NCBI GenBank assembly: GCA_902464015.1
Contig: CABQHM010000001.1
Span: 1 to 64,000 of the forward strand
Source of the DNA: an uncultured Coriobacteriales bacterium
GTDB taxonomy: Bacteria > Actinomycetota > Coriobacteriia > Coriobacteriales > UMGS124
Direction of reading: 5' to 3'
DNA length: 64,000 nt
Shown here: positions 17,869 to 29,805 of the stretch, piece after piece
Numbering within the stretch: position 1 is the first letter of the stretch
Layout: each line of letters opens with the position of its first letter
The notes under the pieces: model-generated
What the model was told of the DNA's origin: nothing
The model's database searches: none
The model's input: the letters and a program-made list of their open reading frames with translations, nothing else
Position numbers and translations under genes: made by a program

Positions 17869-18410
17869 AGCCTCGTGCCCCTTTCGCGATATGCGCTGGC
17901 AGACGGTTTGGAGAGGTTCTGAGCGCGGCTCATGGTTCGCCAGACGGACAGGTGGGCATGGCAGATGGCAGCCGCGAGCGCATCGGCCGCATGATCGGGT
18001 TTCGGCTCATGCTCCAGATGCAGCAGGCTCTTGACCATATACTGCACCTGCTGCTTGTCGGCAACGCCGGTGCCAGCCACGGCCTGTTTGATCTGCATGG
18101 GGGTGTACTCGCCCACCTCAAGCCCACAGCCCGTGCATGCCACAAGAGCGGCTCCGCGCGCCTGGGCAGTGGCGATGGCGCTTTGCGCGTTCGAGCAGAA
18201 GAAAACCTCCTCGACGGCGACTTCCATGGGAGAGTAGCGCATGATGACCTCGGCTATCTCATCATGGATGCGCTTCAGGCGCATGGGCAGCGTGAGGTCC
18301 TTGTCGGTATGGACGCAGCCGTAGGCACGCGCCCGACATTGGCTGCCGCGCGTCTCGATGACACCCCAGCCGGTGTTGGCAAGGCCGGGGTCGATGCCGA
18401 GAATGACCAA
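17865..18410 (-). CDS. ruvC: Crossover junction endodeoxyribonuclease RuvC
   Basis: Resolves Holliday junctions. The catalytic acidic residues are visible: Asp in LGIDPG, the Glu pair in VEEVFF and Asp residues in DHAADALA. The start is a TTG at 18408-18410 with GGAGGT (18417-18422) six bases upstream, giving 181 residues. The C-terminal ~20 residues are poorly conserved. It is the first gene of ruvCAB. Confidence 0.95.
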   Translation of the reverse strand: MVILGIDPGLANTGWGVIETRGSQCRARAYGCVHTDKDLTLPMRLKRIHDEIAEVIMRYSPMEVAVEEVFFCSNAQSAIATAQARGAALVACTGCGLEVGEYTPMQIKQAVAGTGVADKQQVQYMVKSLLHLEHEPKPDHAADALAAAICHAHLSVWRTMSRAQNLSKPSASAYRERGTRL

Positions 18411-18809
18411 GCAAACACCTCCAGAAAACAAAAAACGAACCGCCGCTCACTCGCAGACGATTCGCATTACACCTGCATACATGCTATGTGTATGGTATGC
18501 CGCACCGTCGGCCAAAACAAGGACGGACGCCGGGTCTAGCAAATGAACAGACGACGGCGCCGGACACGCGACACCAGGTGGGACAATCGGGAGCGCATGC
18601 TCTTTTTCTTGAAGCAGCGCACCGTAATATTTGAATGCGTTACGTTACATTTTCATTCCTGGCCTTTTGCGATCGAAATGCTCGACATCCCAGCCCCAAT
18701 GGGCGTGTACAATTAACCACCGTTCATCTGAAATTACCAGCCGTTCGCCATCATGCGAAGACCCAGGTATTCAACGCGGCGAAACACCGCATGCAGCAAG
18801 GAGCACTCC
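18411..18809. other. Divergent intergenic region between ruvC and the flavoprotein gene
   Basis: About 400 bp with no credible gene. It holds the ruvC promoter candidate (18492-18520), a GCATAC/GTATGC inverted repeat just downstream of it around 18474-18500, and a TACAAT box near 18709 on the plus strand that could serve the flavoprotein gene. The rest shows nothing I recognise. I looked for a LexA-type site upstream of ruvC and did not see a convincing one. Confidence 0.5.
18492..18520 (-). promoter_or_regulatory. Candidate ruvCAB promoter
   Basis: On the minus strand TTGTTT (18515-18520) and TACCAT (18492-18497) are separated by exactly 17 bp. The hexamers match sigma-A at three and four positions. 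It lies about 80 bp upstream of ruvC. Confidence 0.4.
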
Positions 18810-19940
18810 GTGGAAACAACCGGCACACCCAATGAAACCACCCGACAGCCGTATGCTTTGGCAGACTACGACCTCGTCGTGGTAGGAGCAGGCCCCGCCG
18901 GTATCATGGCGGCTCGCGAGGCTGCACAAGCCGGCCTGCACACGCTCCTCGTGGAGAGCTCGTCGCTGCCGCGCCGCAAGAGCTGCGGCGGCATGCTCAA
19001 TGAATATGCCCAGCGCTTCCTTGAAGAGGTCGCGCCCCTGCCCCATGGGATGGTGCTCGAACCGGCATGGGTCCACTTCCGCTATTACGACTGGGACCGC
19101 AGGATCAAGAAGCCCTGCTCGCTGCGGTTTGCCAATGTAGACCGAGCCATGTTCGACGAGTGGCTCTTGAATCTGCTGCCCGACCGAGTCGACGTTTGGG
19201 ACAAGAGCACCTTCGTGAGCTGCACTGACGACGGTCAGGGCGTCGACGTGCAGCTGCGCCGCGAGGGCCGCGAGGCACACGTCCATGCGCGTTGGGTCAT
19301 CGGCGCCGACGGCGCCCGCTCCGCCGTGCGACGCTCGCACCCCGCTTGGCCGCAGACGCAGAGCTACACCACCGTGCAGGAATACGTTGAAATCGAACCC
19401 GGCAGCGTCGAGCCGTGTTTCGACTGCATCTACTCGCGCCACATCGACCCCGCCTATGGCTACGGCTACATCGTGCCCAAGGGCGACGTCGCAATTGTGG
19501 GATCAGTGTTTTTCCCCAAGACCAAGGGCGTCACCGCAATGCATGAAAAGGCCTTGGCCACATGGGGGCAGCGCTACCCGCTCGGCGCCGCACGCCGTCG
19601 CGAAGGCGGTTCGGCCATCCAAGTCAAAGACGCCAACGATATCATTGCCGGCCAGGGGCACGTTCTCATGGCAGGCGAAGCCGCCGGCATCATGTCTCCC
19701 AGCTCCGGAGAAGGCATCTCGTTTGCCCTTAATTCAGGAAAACTCGCAGGTCAGGCCATTGTGCGCGCCTCACGGGAGTTGACCGAGGCCGTCGCCCTCT
19801 ACGACGAGAGCCTCAAACCCATCCGCAAGAACATCGCACGACGTCTCTTCTTCTTCCCCATCATGAACTCCAACTGGGGCAAGTATCTCGGCGGCTGCAT
19901 GCCGACGCCGCTCATCAGCAAAGTCACGGAGTGGCTCTAA
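18810..19940 (+). CDS. Geranylgeranyl-reductase-family FAD oxidoreductase
   Basis: Predicted FAD-dependent enzyme of the FixC/geranylgeranyl reductase family. The Rossmann motif DLVVVGAGPAG is near the N-terminus, VIGADGARSAVRR in the middle, and the GEAAGIMSPSSGEGI motif binding FAD pyrophosphate near residue 290. The start is GTG at 18810 with AAGGAG seven bases upstream (376 aa). Relatives reduce isoprenoid double bonds (quinone tails, lipids) but this cannot be assigned. It is a single gene, with a bidirectional terminator downstream. Confident of the family, not the substrate. Confidence 0.85.
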   Translation: METTGTPNETTRQPYALADYDLVVVGAGPAGIMAAREAAQAGLHTLLVESSSLPRRKSCGGMLNEYAQRFLEEVAPLPHGMVLEPAWVHFRYYDWDRRIKKPCSLRFANVDRAMFDEWLLNLLPDRVDVWDKSTFVSCTDDGQGVDVQLRREGREAHVHARWVIGADGARSAVRRSHPAWPQTQSYTTVQEYVEIEPGSVEPCFDCIYSRHIDPAYGYGYIVPKGDVAIVGSVFFPKTKGVTAMHEKALATWGQRYPLGAARRREGGSAIQVKDANDIIAGQGHVLMAGEAAGIMSPSSGEGISFALNSGKLAGQAIVRASRELTEAVALYDESLKPIRKNIARRLFFFPIMNSNWGKYLGGCMPTPLISKVTEWL

Positions 19941-20092
19941 GGTAGGAAGGCACCCAAAACAGCCGCGACGACCCCCCGGCAGCGGACACCATGCAGCCCC
20001 GTCACCCCAAACGCAGCAACCCGAAGCGGGATGCAGAAGCGCAAGGACTGTGGGCTGTGTTCGGGGCGAGTTCCGCAGTGAATGCAAGAAAA

Positions 20093-20129
20093 GGGCCAAA
20101 AGTGCGCGAAGCGCACCCTTGGCCCGGGT
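20093..20129. terminator. Bidirectional terminator between convergent genes
   Basis: Stem 20093-20099/20119-20125 continues after a 2x2 internal loop into 20102-20107/20111-20116, with a 3-nt loop. On the plus strand it is followed by GGGTTTT, on the minus strand by TTTTC. It lies between the flavoprotein gene and the GlnR-like gene, which converge. Confidence 0.85.
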
Positions 20130-20194
20130 TTTCGTAGCATTCGGTACGAGGACCTGTCTGAGCCCTGAGCATAGCCCACAGGCCAGGGGGAAGC

Positions 20195-20863
20195 CTACAG
20201 CCTGAAGAGGTATCCCACGCCGCGCACGGTCTCGATGTGGTTGGAGATTTGGGGGCCAAGCTTGGCGCGGATACGCCTGACATGGACGTCCACCGTACGG
20301 GAACCTCCGCAATAGTCGAAGCCCCACACGCGGCGCAGGAGCGTCTCGCGCGAATACGCACGCCCAGGGTGGGTCACCATGAAGGCAAGCAGCGAGTATT
20401 CCATATACGTGAGGTCGATAGGAACATCACCCACACGCACCTGGTAGGTGGCAAGGTTGACCATGAGGTCGTCGACCTTGACGACATCGTCGTCGCTGGT
20501 CTCCTCGCCAGGCCACAACAGGTGGCGGATACGCACTGCATACTCGGCGTCACTTGCCGTGATGCAGATGAAATCGGCAACAGGGCGCATAGGCAGATGC
20601 AGGTCGGGCATCTGGCCCTCGGTCACCACGAACAACATCGGGGTCGAACTGTCGGCAAGCGTCATCTCGATGTTTTCAACCTGCGAGGCCTGAACACCAT
20701 TGGTCTCCAGCACGACAAGATCGAACTCGCGCTCAAGAATCGCCTGGGAGAAGCGCGAAACGCTTGCAAGCAAAATGGAGACGTCGAGCACCGACGACAG
20801 GCGACGCATGCGCTCGTGGCCGTCAGCCGTCTGTGAAAGAAACAAGGCTGTCTTGTGGTGCAT
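20195..20863 (-). CDS. GlnR-like orphan response regulator
   Basis: OmpR-family winged-helix regulator (222 aa). The C-terminal domain (about 125-222) contains WGFDYCGG and SRTVDVHVRRIRAKLGP, very like actinobacterial GlnR; the receiver also shares FVVTEG. The receiver is atypical: the usual phospho-acceptor Asp is Glu (E53 in LVVLETN), and no histidine kinase is nearby. GlnR proteins likewise work without phosphorylation. It is divergent from gltBD and near glnA, so a role in nitrogen control is likely. GGGAGGT four bases upstream fixes the start. Alternative: an unrelated orphan regulator with a similar DNA-binding domain. Confidence 0.8.
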   Translation of the reverse strand: MHHKTALFLSQTADGHERMRRLSSVLDVSILLASVSRFSQAILEREFDLVVLETNGVQASQVENIEMTLADSSTPMLFVVTEGQMPDLHLPMRPVADFICITASDAEYAVRIRHLLWPGEETSDDDVVKVDDLMVNLATYQVRVGDVPIDLTYMEYSLLAFMVTHPGRAYSRETLLRRVWGFDYCGGSRTVDVHVRRIRAKLGPQISNHIETVRGVGYLFRL

Positions 20864-21165
20864 CTCAACCTCCCATAAAAGCGAACCCAGAAAAGCAATC
20901 TTTTCCAGTCAATCATTATTGCAGAGATTAAAAAGGATGTGTTGCAGAACCATTTCAATTGTTGGGCAAATCAAACCTCGTTGTTTCATCACAGCCATGT
21001 GAGTTACCTGACACCATTGTTACGTTTTAACAAACTGCCGCAGCATTTTCGCTTTCGAAACATTCGAAGCAGACAGTTCAATATGTCATTGGTCTGTCCC
21101 AATTCCTTCCTCTTTGACCACAGGGGAATCGGGACGCTCATCATGCACGTTCGTTGGAGGTTTGT
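20864..21165. promoter_or_regulatory. Divergent control region between the GlnR-like gene and gltB
   Basis: 302 bp, AT-rich compared with its surroundings. It contains GTTAC twice (21003-21007 and 21019-21023), the second followed by a CAAAC at 21031, resembling GlnR half sites but with irregular spacing. Two TTCGAA palindromes lie nine bases apart (21054-21059, 21063-21068). No promoter with both good hexamers was found. No gene is visible in it. Confidence 0.45.
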
Positions 21166-25803
<4,638 letters not shown>

Positions 25804-25812
25804 GGAGAGACG

Positions 25813-27273
25813 ATGGGACAGATTGGTGGATTTCTCACACAGGAGCGCGTCGACCACGCCACACGGCCCTGCCTCAACCGCCTCGCCGACTGGAACGACA
25901 TTGCCGTGCCCAACGATGGCGACACCCAGCGCAAGCAGGCCGGTCGCTGCATGGGCTGTGGTGTGGCGTTTTGCCAATCGGGAATCGCTTTCGGCACCTC
26001 TCGAGCCCTTTCGGGCTGCCCCTTGCACAACCTCATCCCCGAGTGGAACGACCTCGTGTGGCGCGGTCTTTGGCAACAGGCTTATGAGCGCCTGACGCTT
26101 ACGAACCCCTTCCCCGAGTTCACGGGGCATGTATGTCCGGCGCTGTGCGAAAAGGCATGCAACCTGGGCCTGCACGACGATCCCACATGCATCCGAGACA
26201 ACGAGCGCGCCATTGTGGAGCACGCCTTCGAAAAGGGATGGGTCAAGGCCCCCGTCCCCCGCGTCAAAACCGGCAAGCGCGTCGCCGTCGTGGGCTCGGG
26301 GCCTGCCGGCCTGGCCTGTGCCTGGCAGCTTACGCAGGCCGGCCACGACGTCACCGTCTTCGAGAGCGCGGACCGTCCAGGTGGCCTGCTTATGTACGGC
26401 ATCCCCTGCATGAAGTTGCCCAAAGATGTCATCATGCGCCGCGTGGCCCTGCTGGAAGAGGCCGGGTGCCGCGTTGTGCTCGAGACCCAGGCCAGCTCTG
26501 AGATTACCGGGGATTTCGACGCCATCGTCGTTGCCACAGGAGCCAGAAAGGCACGCACGCTCGATGTCCCCGGCGCACAGGCCCAGGGCGTCACACTTGC
26601 GCTCAACTACCTCACGGAGGCCACAAAGGCCGTCCTCGACGGCACAACCCCGTCAATCGACGCCCGCGGCCTTGACGTCGTCGTCGTGGGAGGCGGCGAC
26701 ACGGGCACCGACTGCCTGGCCACAGCACTCAGGCAGGGAGCCAAGAGCGTCACACAGCTGCAGTATCACCCCGCGCCGTCGCCCGTGCGCCAAGAGTCCA
26801 ACCCTTGGCCCTGCTGGCCCGACGTGTACACAAGCGACTACGGCCAGCTCGAGGCGGCGGCCAAGCAGGGCGAAGACCCGCGCCAGTGGTCCACGAACAC
26901 CCTCGAAGTCATCGCTGACGAGCAGGGCCATGCCCGCCAGCTCAAGGTGTGCGAGGTTCGCTGGGAGGACGGCAAGCCTCAACCCGTTGCAGGAACACAA
27001 CGTCTTATCCCTGCTGACCTCGTGCTGGTGGCACGCGGTTTTGCCGGCCCCGAGCCCGAAGCGTTCGGCGCATTGGGAATCGCGATGACAAACGGAGCAA
27101 GGCGCCTACCTGTCTGCATTGCACAAAGCGGCCCCGACATGTTCAAGGTGGCCGGTCGCGACGGCTTCTTTGTCTGTGGAGATGCGCGCCACGGCGCAAG
27201 CCTTGTTGTCAACGCCATTGACGAAGGCATGCGCTGCGCTACCGACGTCGATGCCTGGCTCAAAACCCGCTAA
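25813..27273 (+). CDS. gltD: Glutamate synthase small subunit
   Basis: FAD- and NAD(P)H-binding partner that passes electrons to GltB. N-terminal 4Fe-4S cysteines (CMGCGVAFC, then SGC and the VCPALCEKAC group), the FAD motif VVGSGPAGLACAW near 155 and the NAD(P) motif VVVGGGDTGTDC near 290 are all present. It is 486 residues, with AAGGAG before the ATG, and is cotranscribed with gltB. A strong terminator follows. Confidence 0.97.
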   Translation: MGQIGGFLTQERVDHATRPCLNRLADWNDIAVPNDGDTQRKQAGRCMGCGVAFCQSGIAFGTSRALSGCPLHNLIPEWNDLVWRGLWQQAYERLTLTNPFPEFTGHVCPALCEKACNLGLHDDPTCIRDNERAIVEHAFEKGWVKAPVPRVKTGKRVAVVGSGPAGLACAWQLTQAGHDVTVFESADRPGGLLMYGIPCMKLPKDVIMRRVALLEEAGCRVVLETQASSEITGDFDAIVVATGARKARTLDVPGAQAQGVTLALNYLTEATKAVLDGTTPSIDARGLDVVVVGGGDTGTDCLATALRQGAKSVTQLQYHPAPSPVRQESNPWPCWPDVYTSDYGQLEAAAKQGEDPRQWSTNTLEVIADEQGHARQLKVCEVRWEDGKPQPVAGTQRLIPADLVLVARGFAGPEPEAFGALGIAMTNGARRLPVCIAQSGPDMFKVAGRDGFFVCGDARHGASLVVNAIDEGMRCATDVDAWLKTR

Positions 27274-27315
27274 AGTACGAAGCGCGCTCGAGCAAGCCCG
27301 AAAAGCCCACGAACG

Positions 27316-27360
27316 AGAGACGCCCGCCTGGTGCAAAAAGCCAGGCGGGCGTCTCTTTTT
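27316..27360 (+). terminator. Intrinsic terminator of gltBD
   Basis: A perfect 16-bp stem (27316-27331/27341-27356) with a 9-nt loop is followed by a T run on the plus strand. Confidence 0.95.
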
Positions 27361-27393
27361 GAAACGACGAGGTGCGGCAGGTGTGAGAAACAC

Positions 27394-27430
27394 AAAAGGG
27401 CCGCACCGCGCCTCAAGCGCGATGCGGCCC
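27394..27430 (-). terminator. Intrinsic terminator of glnA-luxS
   Basis: On the minus strand stem 27423-27430/27398-27405 continues, after one mismatch, with 27417-27421/27407-27411 (loop CTCAA); TTTTGTG follows (27394-27397 are T on that strand). Confidence 0.92.
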
Positions 27431-27449
27431 TGACAGGACGTGTCAATCC

Positions 27450-27929
27450 TTACGCTGGGTAGTTCATGTGCGCATCGTCGATGCAGTACAGCGTATGTTC
27501 CAGGAACCTCTTGGCATACCAATGAGCAAAGTCAATGTTCTGGTCACGCCAGTTGCCACAGTCACGCGGGGCAGCGCCAGGAATGTCCCCCTCGAAATCA
27601 CGCACAAATTCAAACATGCGCGTGAGCACATCGACAACGTCTTTGCTCTCAAGATCGCCGGCAAAGATGACATAGAAGCCCGTGCGGCAACCCATGGGCC
27701 CGAAGTACACCGTGCGCTCTCGCCACTCGGGATCGTTGCGCAAAAACGTCGCGCCGAGGTGCTCGATCGTGTGAACCTCACCCGTGCCCATGACGGGTTC
27801 GTCATTAGGTTGCGTGATACGCACGTCGAACGTGGTGATGCACTCGGCGCCGATGCGATCCTTGCGCGAGACGTAAACGCCAGGCTCAAGATCCTCATGG
27901 TTTACCGTAAAGCTTGCAATCTTGTCCAA
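27450..27929 (-). CDS. luxS: S-ribosylhomocysteine lyase (autoinducer-2 synthase)
   Basis: Cleaves S-ribosylhomocysteine into homocysteine and DPD, the AI-2 precursor, in the activated methyl cycle. Metal ligands H53 and H57 (HTIEH) and C124, and the catalytic C81 (GPMGC), are intact; 159 residues is normal. The start is TTG at 27927-27929 with GAGGAAGGG upstream. It starts 36 bp after glnA without a terminator between, so the two are probably cotranscribed. Confidence 0.97.
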   Translation of the reverse strand: MDKIASFTVNHEDLEPGVYVSRKDRIGAECITTFDVRITQPNDEPVMGTGEVHTIEHLGATFLRNDPEWRERTVYFGPMGCRTGFYVIFAGDLESKDVVDVLTRMFEFVRDFEGDIPGAAPRDCGNWRDQNIDFAHWYAKRFLEHTLYCIDDAHMNYPA

Positions 27930-27965
27930 GACCCTTCCTCTCCCCTTTTCAACGCGTGTCGCAAT

Positions 27966-29348
27966 CTAGAGCACAGGCAGGTAACGCCCAAGCTCCCAAG
28001 CCCCAACATGCGAGCAGTACTCTGCCCACTCGGCCTTCTTTTGGGCAACGATGTAGTCGAAGACATGCTCGCCAAGAACCTTGCGCATGAGCTCGGAGGA
28101 TTCGAAGTTCTCGATGGCCTCGCCCAGCGTGGAGGGAAGACGCTTGATGCCCATCTCGCTCAACTCGGCCTCGCTCATCTTTGCCACGTTCTGCGGCAGG
28201 GCAGCAGGCAGCGGCAGCATCTCCTCAAGGCCGCGCAAACCAGCGGCAAACACGCCGGCAAAAGCCAGGTACGGGTTGCAGGCAGGGTCGGGACTGCGAA
28301 GGTCAAGTCGTGAGGACAAAACCTTGCCCGCCTTGTAATGAGGCACGCGTACAAGGGCGGAACGGTTGGCAGGCGCCCAGGTGACATAGAGCGGGGCGTC
28401 GAAACCGTTGACGAAGCGCTTGTAAGAATTGACGTACTGGTTGGTGAGCAGCGTGTACTCGGGCGCATAGCGCAAAAGGCCAGCCAGGAAATACTTGGCT
28501 GTCTGCGAGAGCTGGTAGCCATCCGGGTCGTGCGGATCATAGAAAAGGTTCACACCATCGAGGTTGTGCAGCGCGATATGCAGGTGCATGCCCGAGCCAT
28601 CATAAGCCGCACAGGGCTTAGGCATGAACGACGCATAGCACCCATGCGACTGAGCCACCTGCTTCACCACAAGACGATGCGTCATGACGGCGTCGGCCAT
28701 CGAACAGGCATCAGCATAGCGCAGGTGAATCTCATGCTGAGAGGGGGCGTTCTCATGATGCGAGTACTCCACCGGGATGCCCATGCGCTCGAGCATGAGG
28801 ACACTCTCACGACGCAGGTCGTTGCCGGAGTCGAGCGGCATGCTGTCGAAGTACCCACCGCAGTCGAGGGGCTCGACGCCCTTAGAGTCCTTGAAGTAGA
28901 AGTGCTCGATGGCGGGGCTCAGACTGCAAATCATGCCACGATCGTAGGCCTCGTCGCACACCCGGCGCAGCACGGCTCGCGTGTCGCCCTCAAAAGGCTC
29001 GCCGGTGGGAGTCTTGATGTCACAGAACATGCGGGCAGCACCCTTTTCCTGGGGGCGCCACGGCAGAATCTGGAACGTCGAGGGATCGGGGACCGCCACG
29101 CAGTCCGACTCCTCGACAGGTGAGAAACCGGCTACGCTCGAGCCATCGAAACCGAGGCCCTCTTCAAGCGCATCGTCGAGCTCGCCTGAAGTCGCGGCAA
29201 ACGACTTGAGATTGCCGAGCGTGTCGGTAAACCAAAACTGTATGAAGTGCACGTCGCGCTCTTCGACGGTACGGAGCACGAACTCGATATCCTCGTGGAG
29301 CATGCTGGCCTTCGCTTCATCAAAGCCCATATCATTCGCCTCGACCAT
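27966..29348 (-). CDS. glnA: Glutamine synthetase type I
   Basis: Forms glutamine from glutamate, ammonia and ATP. The GS beta-grasp and catalytic domains are recognisable: FDGSSVAGF, MFCDIKTPTG, VEYSHHENAPSQHEI and ANRSALVRVP. The adenylylation tyrosine loop (NLYELP type) is absent, since the corresponding segment is NVAKMSEAE. It therefore looks like the GSI-alpha subtype, controlled by feedback or at transcription. The most likely start is the ATG at 29346-29348 (461 aa), with AAGGAG upstream. It is the first gene of glnA-luxS, on the opposite strand to gltBD. Confidence 0.95.
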   Translation of the reverse strand: MVEANDMGFDEAKASMLHEDIEFVLRTVEERDVHFIQFWFTDTLGNLKSFAATSGELDDALEEGLGFDGSSVAGFSPVEESDCVAVPDPSTFQILPWRPQEKGAARMFCDIKTPTGEPFEGDTRAVLRRVCDEAYDRGMICSLSPAIEHFYFKDSKGVEPLDCGGYFDSMPLDSGNDLRRESVLMLERMGIPVEYSHHENAPSQHEIHLRYADACSMADAVMTHRLVVKQVAQSHGCYASFMPKPCAAYDGSGMHLHIALHNLDGVNLFYDPHDPDGYQLSQTAKYFLAGLLRYAPEYTLLTNQYVNSYKRFVNGFDAPLYVTWAPANRSALVRVPHYKAGKVLSSRLDLRSPDPACNPYLAFAGVFAAGLRGLEEMLPLPAALPQNVAKMSEAELSEMGIKRLPSTLGEAIENFESSELMRKVLGEHVFDYIVAQKKAEWAEYCSHVGAWELGRYLPVL

Positions 29349-29420
29349 AGCGCGGCAACTCCTTCCATCCGGCGGCTTGTACGCACGTCCAAGCACGCAT
29401 ATATATCGCCAGCCTACTTT

Positions 29421-29453
29421 GACACACGAATGTTACCGCAGGGTTGCCGCAGG
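29421..29453. promoter_or_regulatory. Candidate GlnR-type operator upstream of glnA
   Basis: Two adjacent 11-bp direct repeats, GTTACCGCAGG (29432-29442) and GTTGCCGCAGG (29443-29453), with GACAC exactly one period before (29421-29425). Actinobacterial GlnR sites are pentamers spaced by six bases, i.e. an 11-bp period, with GTnAC and GAAAC-like units. It lies 70-105 bp upstream of the glnA start, with a TATATA box between. Inference from pattern only. Confidence 0.4.
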
Positions 29454-29471
29454 TGCATCGACGCTATTGCT

Positions 29472-29705
29472 CTACTCTTTCTCACCAGGACGCACGACGT
29501 GCTCCGTGCGGGGACCGAGCTTGCGGTCGATGTCGTCGAGCGCCTTGCTCACAGAGGGGCATGCACCATCTTGGGGATGTCCGCTGCAACCTTGCTCGTT
29601 GCATCCAGTGCAATGACCCTTGTCAGTGCCGCGCTTGAGTGCGCGCAGGGCAAGGAACAAAAGGGCTGCCAGCATGATGAGTACGGCCACGGTCTGAGGA
29701 TTCAT
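29472..29705 (-). CDS. FeoB-associated Cys-rich membrane protein
   Basis: 77-residue protein with an N-terminal membrane helix (about 5-22) followed by a short Cys cluster (GHCTGC, then CSGH and ACPS) and a charged helix. This is the layout of small proteins found after feoB in many anaerobes, proposed to assist FeoB. The ATG at 29705 has GGAGG five bases upstream. It lies about 100 bp after feoB, behind a terminator-like hairpin, so it may be made at a lower level. Confidence 0.85.
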   Translation of the reverse strand: MNPQTVAVLIMLAALLFLALRALKRGTDKGHCTGCNEQGCSGHPQDGACPSVSKALDDIDRKLGPRTEHVVRPGEKE

Positions 29706-29730
29706 GGGGCCCTCCAAAGTAATTCAACAG

Positions 29731-29769
29731 AAAAGTCGGGGTCGAAGACACAAGCCTCCGACCCCGACT
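29731..29769 (-). terminator. Terminator-like hairpin between feoB and the Cys-rich gene
   Basis: An 11-bp perfect stem (29759-29769 with 29734-29744), 14-nt loop, followed on the minus strand by TTTT (29731-29734). It should end most transcripts after feoB. Confidence 0.85.
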
Positions 29770-29805
29770 CAATGACGTTGCTTGCTCGTCAGAGCTGACT
29801 CTACC

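Noticed and set aside
18432..18640. LexA box in front of ruvCAB
   Set aside because: No GAAC-N4-GTTC type palindrome seen; only an unrelated GCATAC/GTATGC repeat.
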